From NCBI GenBank assembly GCA_015060735.1, contig SUXX01000007.1, forward strand, positions 1 through 64,000: a stretch of DNA of 64,000 nt. Reading direction: 5' to 3'. Below are positions 6,084 to 14,537 of the stretch, in pieces; within the stretch, counting starts at the first letter, position 1, and the number at the start of each line of letters is the position of its first letter. The notes below the pieces were generated by a model, which made no database searches, was not told the origin of the DNA, and saw only the letters and a list, made by a program, of their open reading frames with translations. A program made the position numbers and the translations under genes. The DNA is from Bacteroides sp. (GTDB lineage Bacteria > Bacteroidota > Bacteroidia > Bacteroidales > Bacteroidaceae).

Positions 6084-7775
6084 ATGAATAAAAAAACAAT
6101 AGGAATTCTACTAGGAACGATCTTGACTGTAGGAATATTCTTTGGATTCAACAAGGAAGATGACCGCAATTTTCAGATTGTGAAAAGTTTGGATGTATTT
6201 AATGCAGTTTTTAAGGAGTTGGACTTGTTTTATGTAGACACCATTGACCCTAAAGAAGTAATAGAATATGGTATCGACGCCATGTTGTCGAAAACAGACC
6301 CTTATACCGAATATTACCCGGAAGAAGATAACACATTGAAAGAAATGACTACAGGGAAATTTGGCGGTGTGGGTTCTGTGATTCGTTACTATACTCCTCG
6401 CAAACGAGTAGCCATCATTGAACCTTCTGAAGGGAACCCTGCAGCAGAAGCTGGATTGAGGGCGGGTGACATCATCATGGAAATCAACGGAAAGGATATG
6501 TCGCTCGGTGATCGGATTCCCAATGATTTGACTTCTTATGTAAGCGATCACCTTCGAGGTGATCCGGGAACAGTTTGCATGATTAAAATAGAACGCCCAA
6601 CTTCAGACAGTACTTATGTGCCTATGGAGTTCAAAGTAACTCGTGGTACAATTAAAACCAATCCCGTTCCATATTATGGTATGGTTGATAAAAACGTAGG
6701 CTATGTATATGTCAGTACTTTTTCCATTGAAAATTGTTCGAAGGACATCAAAAAAGCATTGATTGAATTAAAACAGCAAGGAGCCACTTCCCTAATACTC
6801 GACTTAAGAGGAAATGGCGGTGGATTGTTGGGTGAAGCAGTAAATGTCGTCAACTTTTTTGTTCCGAAAGGAAAGGAAATTGTCGTAACGAAAGGAAAGT
6901 TAAAACAAGTGGAGCACACCTATCGAACCATGAATGAACCTTGGGATTTAAATATCCCTTTGGCTGTTCTGGTGGATGGAATCACAGCTTCGGCTTCTGA
7001 GATTGTGTCAGGTTCTTTGCAAGATTTGGATCGTGCCGTGATTATCGGTAACCGCACTTATGGAAAAGGATTGGTGCAAACTTTACGCAATTTACCTTAC
7101 AATAGCAGCATGAAGGTGACTACTTCCAAATATTATATTCCAAGTGGCAGATGCATTCAGGCCATCGACTATTCCAAACGAAATGCAGATGGTTCCATTG
7201 CACGTACACCGGATAGTCTGACAAATGTATTTCATACAGCTGCAGGCCGTGAAGTTCGGGATGGAGGCGGTATCCGTCCAGATGTAGAAGTGGATAAAGG
7301 TAAAACCCCTAACATCCTTTTCTATTTAGTGAATGATGATATGATTTTTGATTTTGCGACACAATATGTCATCAAACATCCACAAATTGGCACCATAAAT
7401 GAATTCGCTTTGACTACACAAGATTATGAGGATTTCAAAACGATGCTGAAAAAACGTAATTTTACTTACGACAGACAGAGCGAAGCCGCCTTGAAGAACT
7501 TGAAGGAAATCGCAGAATTTGAGGGGTATATGGATAACGCTTCCGAAGAATTTACGGCTTTGGAAAAGAAATTGCGACACAACCTCGATTTGGAACTAGA
7601 CCGTTTTGAAAAAGAAATTAAGCCAATGTTGGCTGAAGAGATCGTAAAACGCTATTATTATGAAAAAGGAGCAGTGCAAGAAGGGTTGAAGGACGATGCG
7701 GATTTGAAGAAAGCATTGGAAATCCTTCAGAATCCAACGGAATACAATCAGCTTTTAAGCGTTCCCATTAAATAA
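6084..7775 (+). CDS. C-terminal processing peptidase, S41 family
   Basis: A periplasmic, membrane-anchored protease of the CtpA/Prc family that cuts proteins near their C-termini in envelope quality control. Residues 5-22 form an uncleaved or signal-anchor helix, about 90-175 a PDZ domain (GGVGSVIRYY, AGLRAGDIIMEINGKDM), and about 200-370 the S41 core. TASASEIVSGSLQD places the catalytic Ser at S303, and K328 in YGKG lies exactly 25 residues later, the usual Ser-Lys dyad spacing. Length (563 aa) fits Bacteroidales homologues. Monocistronic; a strong terminator follows. Confidence 0.92.
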   Translation: MNKKTIGILLGTILTVGIFFGFNKEDDRNFQIVKSLDVFNAVFKELDLFYVDTIDPKEVIEYGIDAMLSKTDPYTEYYPEEDNTLKEMTTGKFGGVGSVIRYYTPRKRVAIIEPSEGNPAAEAGLRAGDIIMEINGKDMSLGDRIPNDLTSYVSDHLRGDPGTVCMIKIERPTSDSTYVPMEFKVTRGTIKTNPVPYYGMVDKNVGYVYVSTFSIENCSKDIKKALIELKQQGATSLILDLRGNGGGLLGEAVNVVNFFVPKGKEIVVTKGKLKQVEHTYRTMNEPWDLNIPLAVLVDGITASASEIVSGSLQDLDRAVIIGNRTYGKGLVQTLRNLPYNSSMKVTTSKYYIPSGRCIQAIDYSKRNADGSIARTPDSLTNVFHTAAGREVRDGGGIRPDVEVDKGKTPNILFYLVNDDMIFDFATQYVIKHPQIGTINEFALTTQDYEDFKTMLKKRNFTYDRQSEAALKNLKEIAEFEGYMDNASEEFTALEKKLRHNLDLELDRFEKEIKPMLAEEIVKRYYYEKGAVQEGLKDDADLKKALEILQNPTEYNQLLSVPIK

Positions 7776-7810
7776 AAAGTTTGGAGGCAAAAACCTCCAA
7801 ACTTTTATTT
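7774..7810. terminator. Bidirectional terminator between ctp and ispG
   Basis: AAAAGTTTGGAGG CAAAAA CCTCCAAACTTTT is a long perfect stem with A/T tails, ending both convergent transcripts; its right edge overlaps the ispG stop region. Confidence 0.9.
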
Positions 7811-9649
7811 TTCAATATAATCACCGTTGTTCTTTATCAATTCGATAAGCTTTTCTACGGCTTGTTCTTCCGGAATGTTCTTTTCAATACATTCTTTCTT
7901 TTTATAAAGGCTGATTTTACCCCGGCCAGCACCAACATAGCCATAATCAGCATCAGCCATTTCGCCCGGTCCGTTAACAATACAACCCATAATGCCAATC
8001 TTTAGTCCTTTCAAATGAGAAGTGGCAGCTTTGATACGAGCAATTGTTGACTCCAAATCATAAAGTGTGCGTCCACATCCGGGACAAGAAATATATTCAG
8101 TCTTACTGATACGTACACGGCCTGCCTGCAGGATGTTAAAAGCTGTAGAATCAACAACCTGATGGGATAAATCACCTTGATTGAAAAGGAAAAGTCCATC
8201 GCAGAATCCGTCAAAAATCAAGGCTCCCATGTCGGCAGCAGCCTTTATCTGAAAATCTTCCACCTCTTCTTCTTCATAAAACTGAAAGAAAACAACCGGG
8301 TTTTGAATATCATCATCCATCAGTTCATGAACCATCGCACGGAATTCGCCTTGACGGTTCACATGGCTGCTTTGGGCTATAATGACTACTTCCGGATGAA
8401 CTCTCAGAGCAGCCTTCACTTCACGGTCTAATGCCATGTAAGGAAGGAACAAGAATTTTAGTTCAGCCTTTGAGAAATGCATGCTAAATATTTCTTTGTA
8501 GCTGAAAGCCGGATAAGTGTTCTTCTCTTCTGGATTCCAGTTATAGGCATCCACAATATATGGAATATCCTCCCGACGGTTTTCAGGCAATGTTTGCCCA
8601 CTATAAATATAGTCTGGTTTGAATTGCTCATCTACTTCAGTCGATTCATCAAATCGGTCAGCAATAACAATAGGCTGATAATTTCCCCCTATATTCTTAA
8701 TCGGAGTTGTTTTTCTACGAGAAGGTGACAAATAATCAAAATCCTTAGCAACCCGGCCTGGGGTATAGAGATGTCCCTCCCGAGCTTGAATGTAATTTAC
8801 CAATTTCTGAGCTACCGGGATCTCAGCTTCAGGAGCCTCACTCAAGGAAACGCGGATAGTATCACCAATACCATCTGACAACAAAGCACCGATACCAAAA
8901 GCCGATTTGATACGTCCGTCTTCTCCGTCACCGGCTTCGGTTACTCCTAAATGAATAGGGAATGCCATACCTTCCTTTTCCATTTCGGCTACTAACAAGC
9001 GTACAGTTTGAATCATAACGATGGTATTGGAAGCCTTGATGGAGATGACCACATCACTGAAGTTTTCTTCTACACAAATACGTAAGAATTCCATACAGGA
9101 CTCGACCATACCCTCAGGAGTATCTCCATAACGTGACATGATGCGATCGGACAAAGAACCATGATTTACTCCAATGCGAATAGCTGTATGATTCTCTTTA
9201 CAGATATTCAAGAAAGGAACCAAACGAGTTCGTATCTTTTCTATTTCTTGTGCATATTCTTCATCGGTATATTCCAGTTTCTTGAAAGTACGTGCTGCAT
9301 CCACATAATTCCCGGGATTGATACGCACTTTTTCCGCATATTGAGCGGCCACATCAGCTACATTCGGATTGAAATGCACATCAGCGACTAACGGCGTGTC
9401 ATAACCCTGAGAACGTAATCCTATATTTATGTTCATCAGATTCACAGCTTCGCGTACACCTTGAGTCGTCAGACGTACATATTCACCTCCAGCTTCGATA
9501 ATTCTTTTCGCTTGTTCTACGCAAGCCTCTGTATCCATGGTCACAGTATTAGTCATACTTTGGATACGAATAGGATTAGTGCCACCCATAGGAGTGGCAC
9601 CAATGTTTACTTCATTCGCCTGACGGCGAGAATAGTTGAATAAATCCAT
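7805..9649 (-). CDS. ispG: 4-hydroxy-3-methylbut-2-enyl diphosphate synthase (IspG/GcpE), long form
   Basis: Catalyses the reductive step from MEcPP to HMBPP in the MEP isoprenoid pathway, using a 4Fe-4S cluster. The N-terminal TIM barrel (GGTNPIRIQSMTNT, VADVHFNPNVA, IRIGVNHGS) is followed by a family insert and a C-terminal cluster domain with CPGCGRTLYDL and IMGCIVNGPGEMADADYGYVG, which give the three Cys and one Glu ligands. At 614 residues it is the Bacteroidetes/plant long form rather than the approximately 370-residue enterobacterial type. Its ATG overlaps the purE stop by one base (TAATG), so the two are translationally linked. Confidence 0.97.
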   Translation of the reverse strand: MDLFNYSRRQANEVNIGATPMGGTNPIRIQSMTNTVTMDTEACVEQAKRIIEAGGEYVRLTTQGVREAVNLMNINIGLRSQGYDTPLVADVHFNPNVADVAAQYAEKVRINPGNYVDAARTFKKLEYTDEEYAQEIEKIRTRLVPFLNICKENHTAIRIGVNHGSLSDRIMSRYGDTPEGMVESCMEFLRICVEENFSDVVISIKASNTIVMIQTVRLLVAEMEKEGMAFPIHLGVTEAGDGEDGRIKSAFGIGALLSDGIGDTIRVSLSEAPEAEIPVAQKLVNYIQAREGHLYTPGRVAKDFDYLSPSRRKTTPIKNIGGNYQPIVIADRFDESTEVDEQFKPDYIYSGQTLPENRREDIPYIVDAYNWNPEEKNTYPAFSYKEIFSMHFSKAELKFLFLPYMALDREVKAALRVHPEVVIIAQSSHVNRQGEFRAMVHELMDDDIQNPVVFFQFYEEEEVEDFQIKAAADMGALIFDGFCDGLFLFNQGDLSHQVVDSTAFNILQAGRVRISKTEYISCPGCGRTLYDLESTIARIKAATSHLKGLKIGIMGCIVNGPGEMADADYGYVGAGRGKISLYKKKECIEKNIPEEQAVEKLIELIKNNGDYIEK

Positions 9650-10158
9650 TAATTTGTTTTAAAGTTATATTTAACTTCTTTCAACTCTTCGTTGGCCTTG
9701 ACAATCTTGTTTTTCAAACTGGTTTTATAATCTGCAAATTTGCTTGCCAATTCTTGATTACCCAACGCCAATATTTGTACAGCCAAAATGGCTGCGTTCA
9801 TAGCTCCGTTGATAGCAACTGTTGCCACAGGGATGCCCGGCGGCATTTGGATTATGGAGTAAAGGGCATCTACTCCATCCAAAACAGAGCCTTTAATGGG
9901 CACACCAATTACTGGAAGAGTGGTGCTTGCAGCAATGACACCAGGCAAAGCAGCCGCCATACCAGCAGCAGCAATGATAACTTGAATGCCACGTCCAGCA
10001 GCGTTCTTAGCAAATTCTTCGACAGCTTCAGGGGTACGATGAGCTGACAATGCATTCATTTCGAATGGAATTTGCATTTCGTCCAGCAATTTAGCAGCTT
10101 TCTCCATTACAGGAAGATCGGAGGTACTGCCCATAATAATGCTTACGATTGGTTTCAT
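9649..10158 (-). CDS. purE: N5-carboxyaminoimidazole ribonucleotide mutase
   Basis: Moves the carboxyl group of N5-CAIR to form CAIR in purine synthesis. The sequence shows IMGSTSDLPVMEKA at the nucleotide site, SAHRTPE with the catalytic His, and AAGMAAALPGVIAA, at the usual class I length (169 aa). It lies between gcvH (29-bp gap) and ispG (1-bp overlap) in the rpoN cluster. GcvH supplies one-carbon units from glycine, so the pairing with purine synthesis makes metabolic sense. Confidence 0.97.
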   Translation of the reverse strand: MKPIVSIIMGSTSDLPVMEKAAKLLDEMQIPFEMNALSAHRTPEAVEEFAKNAAGRGIQVIIAAAGMAAALPGVIAASTTLPVIGVPIKGSVLDGVDALYSIIQMPPGIPVATVAINGAMNAAILAVQILALGNQELASKFADYKTSLKNKIVKANEELKEVKYNFKTN

Positions 10159-10187
10159 GCTTTCTCTGAACTCCTTTAATACCTTAT

Positions 10188-10565
10188 TTATTCCAAACCA
10201 GCTTGATAAGCAGCTGCATCCAACAAACCTTCAATGTCGGCAGCATTGTTTGGCTTAATCTTAATCAACCAGCCTTCGCCATATGGATCTTGATTAACAA
10301 GTTCTGGATTGTCGGCCAATGCTTCATTTTGGCACAATACTTCACCTGCGATAGGCAAGAACAAGTCAGAAATAGTCTTAACTACTTCAATGGTTCCGAA
10401 AACCTCACCTGCTTCCAAAGTTTCACCTTCTGTTGGGATATCAACGAATACAATATCACCCAATTGGTCTTGTGCGTAATCTGTAATACCTACAATAGCT
10501 TCATCTCCTTCAATGCGAATCCATTCGTGTTCGCTAGTGTAACGGATGTCTGTTGGAAAATTCAT
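10188..10565 (-). CDS. gcvH: Glycine cleavage system H protein
   Basis: The lipoyl carrier of the glycine cleavage complex, shuttling the aminomethyl group between the P, T and L proteins. Length 125 aa is standard. The swinging-arm lysine is K63 in GTIEVVKTISDLF, and the biotinyl-lipoyl fold is marked by ITDYAQDQLGDIVFVDIP and NPELVNQDPYGEGWLIKI. The P, T and L genes are not nearby. It is co-directional with the PAP2-like gene (33-bp gap) and purE. Confidence 0.97.
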   Translation of the reverse strand: MNFPTDIRYTSEHEWIRIEGDEAIVGITDYAQDQLGDIVFVDIPTEGETLEAGEVFGTIEVVKTISDLFLPIAGEVLCQNEALADNPELVNQDPYGEGWLIKIKPNNAADIEGLLDAAAYQAGLE

Positions 10566-10598
10566 AATGTTCTAAATTTAGGGTTAATATAATTTTTT

Positions 10599-11261
10599 TC
10601 AAATAAACAAAATTCCGATGATTCCGCAAAATATTCCGATAATAAATCCTGCTGTTATTTCACATAAAGTGTGTTGTTTGACAATAATTCGTGCTGTTCC
10701 GATTAAACCAGACTGTAGAATAAGGACACATAACCACCAAACAGGATTGAACAAGAAGATTAAACTATAGGATAACAAACTTCCTATCATTAGCCCACTG
10801 GCCGCTGTATGTGTGCTGATTTTCCATTTCAGGTTAATGATGGCACAGAGAATCATGCATATAAGGCTGGCAATGACAATCCCCGACATGTACCGCGGAA
10901 AATGTAAGTTATACATAGTCAATAAACAGGTACCATATCCCATAATCGATAGTATATAAGGAATATGCCGTTTCTTGCGGTTCCCCAATTCACTAAATTT
11001 CCAATGATTTATCTTTTGATATATATAAATGAAAATTAAAGGCATTAATATGGTGAAACTAACAACCACACTGATGGCAAAAAGTTTGTACTGGAGTGGC
11101 ATGATGTTTAGATAAGTACATAAGAATAGCCACAGGAGAACAACGGATGGCACGATAAAAGGAGGGAAAACATACGATAGGATACACGAAATAGTTTCCA
11201 ATGTTGTTCTCCGCTTGGGTGTTTGAGGAGTATTCTCCTTTTCATTGTATTCTTCCTTCAT
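10599..11261 (-). CDS. PAP2-like polytopic membrane protein
   Basis: A 220-residue integral membrane protein with about six hydrophobic segments. Late motifs resemble the PAP2 phosphatase signature: KKRHIP (motif 1-like), ISTHTAASG (motif 2, S-x-H) and ARIIVKQHTLCEITAGFIIG (motif 3, R and H). A lipid or undecaprenyl-phosphate phosphatase role is plausible but unproven, as motif 1 is degenerate. It starts 4 bp after the rpoN stop, so it is almost certainly cotranscribed with the sigma factor. Confidence 0.65.
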   Translation of the reverse strand: MKEEYNEKENTPQTPKRRTTLETISCILSYVFPPFIVPSVVLLWLFLCTYLNIMPLQYKLFAISVVVSFTILMPLIFIYIYQKINHWKFSELGNRKKRHIPYILSIMGYGTCLLTMYNLHFPRYMSGIVIASLICMILCAIINLKWKISTHTAASGLMIGSLLSYSLIFLFNPVWWLCVLILQSGLIGTARIIVKQHTLCEITAGFIIGIFCGIIGILFI

Positions 11262-11265
11262 TGTC

Positions 11266-12735
11266 TTATCTTCTTAAGCGTGCTATTGGAATATTCAATT
11301 GTTGTCTGTATTTAGCTGTTGTACGACGGGCTATCGAATATCCTTTTCCTTTTAGGATGTCAGTCAATTCATCGTCTGTGTATGGATTGTTTTTATCTTC
11401 ATGCTCGATACATTCTTTCAAAATAAGTTTAATTTCCCGAGCAGATAGTTCGTCCCCTTTTTCTGTCGTAAAGCCATCACTGAAAAAGAACTTCAATGGA
11501 TAAATGCCATAATTGGTCTGTACATATTTACTATTACTAACTCTGGATATGGTGGAAATATCCAACTTTGTCCGTTCAGCTACATCTTTCAATATCATAG
11601 GTCTCAACAGGGATTCATCGCCTTCCATAAAAAATGGCTTCTGCAAATCAATGATAGCCTGCATAGTAACTAACAAAGTTTGATGGCGTTGTTTGATGGC
11701 ATTGATAAACCCTTGTGCTGCATCTACCTTTTGTTTCAGGAATAGAAAAGCATCCTTAGATTCCTTACTTTGGTTTTCTTTATTGACCGTATGTTCTTCC
11801 AATAAATCAGAGAACTCACGACTTAATCTTAATTCAGGAACATTCCGATTATTGAGGCTGAACGATATAGTACCATCCTCCTCCGTTTCGACAATGAAAT
11901 CCGGAATAATTTGTTGAAAGTTCTTTCCGATAACTTCGCCCAGCGAACTTCCCGGACGTGGATTGAGCCTGATCAAATCATTTACAGCCTCTTGGTATGT
12001 ATCTTCATCTATTTCCAACCGTTGGATAATCTTATGCTTGTTTTTCCGTATAAAATCATCAAAACATGTTTCAATGATACTCAATTCAATTTGTTTCAAC
12101 GGGTATTCCGGCCTGCGTTGAATCTGTAAAAACAAACATTCTTGTAAGCTCCGTGCACCAATACCTGCCGGATCAAAATCTTGAATAATTTTCAAAATTC
12201 TTTCTATATCCTGACTTCTTACATATATCCCCCGATAAATAGCCAACTCATCAATAAGAGTATCCATATTTTTCCGAAGCAAACCGTCATCGTCTAATGA
12301 ACCTATCAAGTATTCGGCTATATCTTCATCTTCATCGCTCAGTTTTAACATATTCAATTGCTCTTTCAGCGTTTCATAGAAAGAAATGCTGTCTGAAAAG
12401 GGAATCTCTTCCGGAGTTTCTCCCTTACTTCGGTTGTGTTCTTGCAATTTATAATCCGGTATATCATCTTCAGACCGATAATCTCCTAAAGACAAGTCCT
12501 CATAATCGTATGATTTCTCATCATCGTTGCTTGTTTCGTAATCTCCTTCAGCCTCCAAGGAGGGGGCTTCTTTACCCTCCTCCAATGCCGGATTATCCAG
12601 AATTTCTGCCCGGACACGTTCCTCCAATTCCACAGTAGGAAGTTCCAGTAGTTTTACTACCAGAATCTGTTGGGGGGACAGCGTTTGGGTTAGCTGTTGG
12701 GATTGCGTTTGTATTTGTTGTGATCCTTGTCCCAT
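11266..12735 (-). CDS. rpoN: RNA polymerase sigma-54 factor
   Basis: Directs RNA polymerase to -24/-12 promoters under control of AAA+ activators. The N-terminal region I is Gln/Leu-rich (LTQTLSPQQILVVKLLELPTVELEERV), an acidic region follows (about 55-115), and the C-terminus carries the RpoN box ARRTTAKYRQ at about 469-478. Length (489 aa) is normal. A TATTTTTG -7 element in the 45-bp gap after the uridine kinase suggests its own promoter. No sigma-54 activator gene is in the window. Confidence 0.96.
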   Translation of the reverse strand: MGQGSQQIQTQSQQLTQTLSPQQILVVKLLELPTVELEERVRAEILDNPALEEGKEAPSLEAEGDYETSNDDEKSYDYEDLSLGDYRSEDDIPDYKLQEHNRSKGETPEEIPFSDSISFYETLKEQLNMLKLSDEDEDIAEYLIGSLDDDGLLRKNMDTLIDELAIYRGIYVRSQDIERILKIIQDFDPAGIGARSLQECLFLQIQRRPEYPLKQIELSIIETCFDDFIRKNKHKIIQRLEIDEDTYQEAVNDLIRLNPRPGSSLGEVIGKNFQQIIPDFIVETEEDGTISFSLNNRNVPELRLSREFSDLLEEHTVNKENQSKESKDAFLFLKQKVDAAQGFINAIKQRHQTLLVTMQAIIDLQKPFFMEGDESLLRPMILKDVAERTKLDISTISRVSNSKYVQTNYGIYPLKFFFSDGFTTEKGDELSAREIKLILKECIEHEDKNNPYTDDELTDILKGKGYSIARRTTAKYRQQLNIPIARLRR

Positions 12736-12762
12736 AATTTAGAGTCTCATTTGTTTTGTGGG

Positions 12763-12770
12763 CAAAAATA
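12763..12770 (-). promoter_or_regulatory. -7 element upstream of rpoN
   Basis: TATTTTTG on the minus strand, 28 bp upstream of the rpoN ATG and downstream of the uridine kinase stop, matches TAnnTTTG and would be an internal promoter of the cluster. Confidence 0.45.
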
Positions 12771-12780
12771 ATCATTATTT

Positions 12781-14445
12781 CTAATATCGGAAACTGCTTC
12801 CTCCTAAGAATTCTCTCAGAAGTGAAGTTGGAGGCAGTTCTTTGTCTTGTAATGGCACAAAATATTCTAGGAATTTACGTAAACGATATGCTTCAGAATA
12901 TTCAGGCCGGTTATTCGGTACCTTGCGTAAGATAGGTTCTGCATAATCCTTAATAATAGCCAATTCGAACAATAAGGCCGAATTGAACATCACATCTGCA
13001 TTTTCCTGATAAGGGAAAATCCACTTTTCTTCCCCTGCTCGAACACTTGGCCAACGGCTAATAGTCTCCTCTGCCGAATAGCCGCGATATTTAAAATCAC
13101 GGATGATTCTCCGTAGCAAACGGTTATCGGTGGTTGGAATGTAATTGTGATTGTCCAATAAAATGGTCGTTAATGCAGATACATAAATCTTATACTTACA
13201 ATCAGACGCAATGTGTGGAGTCAATTCTGGATTTAATGCATGAATACCTTCTAATATTAGTATGGTATTGGGGGTTAATTTCAGTTTTTTCCCTTTCATT
13301 TCACGCTTCCCGGTTGTAAAGTTGAATTGCGGAAGTTCCACTTCTTCACCATCCAACAAAGATTGCAATTGCTGGTTAAAGAAAATAAGATCCAAAGCAT
13401 ATAATGACTCGTAATCATACTCCCCATTTTCATCTTTAGGAGTGTCTTCCCGATTTACAAAATAGTCATCTAATGAAATGGGATATGGTCTCAATCCGTT
13501 TGCCATTAGTTGTACACTTAATCGTTTACTAAAGGTAGTCTTCCCGGAAGAAGAAGGGCCAGAAATCAAGATTAACTTAACGGGGTGTCCTTTTTCGCTC
13601 CGGTTGAAAATCTCATCAGCAATTTGGGAAATACGCTTTTCTTGCAAAGCTTCCGATACATTGATTAATTCGGTCGCATGCCCTAAGTTACACGCCGTAT
13701 TAAAGTCACCTACAGTGCCTATTCCCAGAATTTGATTCCAACGGCGATGTTCCTTTAATACCTCCAGCATTTTTTCCTGCTTAACGACTTCTTCCAATTT
13801 CTCCGGATTGAGTCGATTAGGCACTTGCAATAATAACCCATCGTAATATTTCACGATATCAAATAGGTGAATGTAACCGGTGCTCGGCAGCAAACTTCCA
13901 TAATAATAATCAATGGAATCTCCTAATTTATAATAATAAGAATAGAGATTACCCGAAGTTTCCAATAAACGAACCTTATCCATCATCCCTTTTTTGCGGA
14001 ACAACGCAACAACTTCAGTGGTATGTTTTTCGAATTTGTTGAACGGAAGATTCTCGGCAATGATTTCTTTCATGCGTTGCTTGATCCGATGTACATCGTC
14101 CAAACCAATGGTGCGATCCAGTTTCAGTTGGCAATAGTAGCCTCTTGAAACTTGATGCTCCAACACAATGCTGCCGTTAGGATAAAGATCTTCTACAGCC
14201 TTACTCAAGACAAAGAACAAGGAACGCACATAGGTTCTCATTCCAGACGGATTATGAATATCTTGAAACTCGACATCCTTATTATTATATAGTCGAAAAT
14301 CCAGCCCTTCTACCTTATTATTAACTTTAGCACTAACCGGGCCATAGGGCATGTTCAATTCAAAACCGGGATAAATGTCTAAAAGTGAACTTCCAATAGG
14401 GAAACATTTTGATTTATTAATATTTTTGCAATATATTTGTAACAT
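12781..14445 (-). CDS. Uridine kinase-like nucleoside kinase with threonyl-tRNA-synthetase-like N-terminus
   Basis: Likely phosphorylates uridine/cytidine for pyrimidine salvage. The kinase domain starts near residue 285 with P-loop GPSSSGKTT (296-304) and continues with PISLDDYFVNRED and LILEGIHALNP, all typical of uridine kinases. Before it lies a long domain related to the TGS and second additional (SAD) regions of threonyl-tRNA synthetase (VEGLDFRLYNNKD, VEDLYPNGSIVLEHQVSRGYYCQL), an architecture common in Bacteroidetes and some Firmicutes. At 554 aa it is over twice a classic Udk. It heads the leftward rpoN cluster. Confidence 0.88.
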   Translation of the reverse strand: MLQIYCKNINKSKCFPIGSSLLDIYPGFELNMPYGPVSAKVNNKVEGLDFRLYNNKDVEFQDIHNPSGMRTYVRSLFFVLSKAVEDLYPNGSIVLEHQVSRGYYCQLKLDRTIGLDDVHRIKQRMKEIIAENLPFNKFEKHTTEVVALFRKKGMMDKVRLLETSGNLYSYYYKLGDSIDYYYGSLLPSTGYIHLFDIVKYYDGLLLQVPNRLNPEKLEEVVKQEKMLEVLKEHRRWNQILGIGTVGDFNTACNLGHATELINVSEALQEKRISQIADEIFNRSEKGHPVKLILISGPSSSGKTTFSKRLSVQLMANGLRPYPISLDDYFVNREDTPKDENGEYDYESLYALDLIFFNQQLQSLLDGEEVELPQFNFTTGKREMKGKKLKLTPNTILILEGIHALNPELTPHIASDCKYKIYVSALTTILLDNHNYIPTTDNRLLRRIIRDFKYRGYSAEETISRWPSVRAGEEKWIFPYQENADVMFNSALLFELAIIKDYAEPILRKVPNNRPEYSEAYRLRKFLEYFVPLQDKELPPTSLLREFLGGSSFRY

Positions 14446-14537
14446 AATTGTAATGCTTGTTTCAGAGTTAACAATTTAGGCTGTTAAATTACTGAATAAA
14501 ATAGAAAAACACTAATTCATACATTATTAATTAAAAG

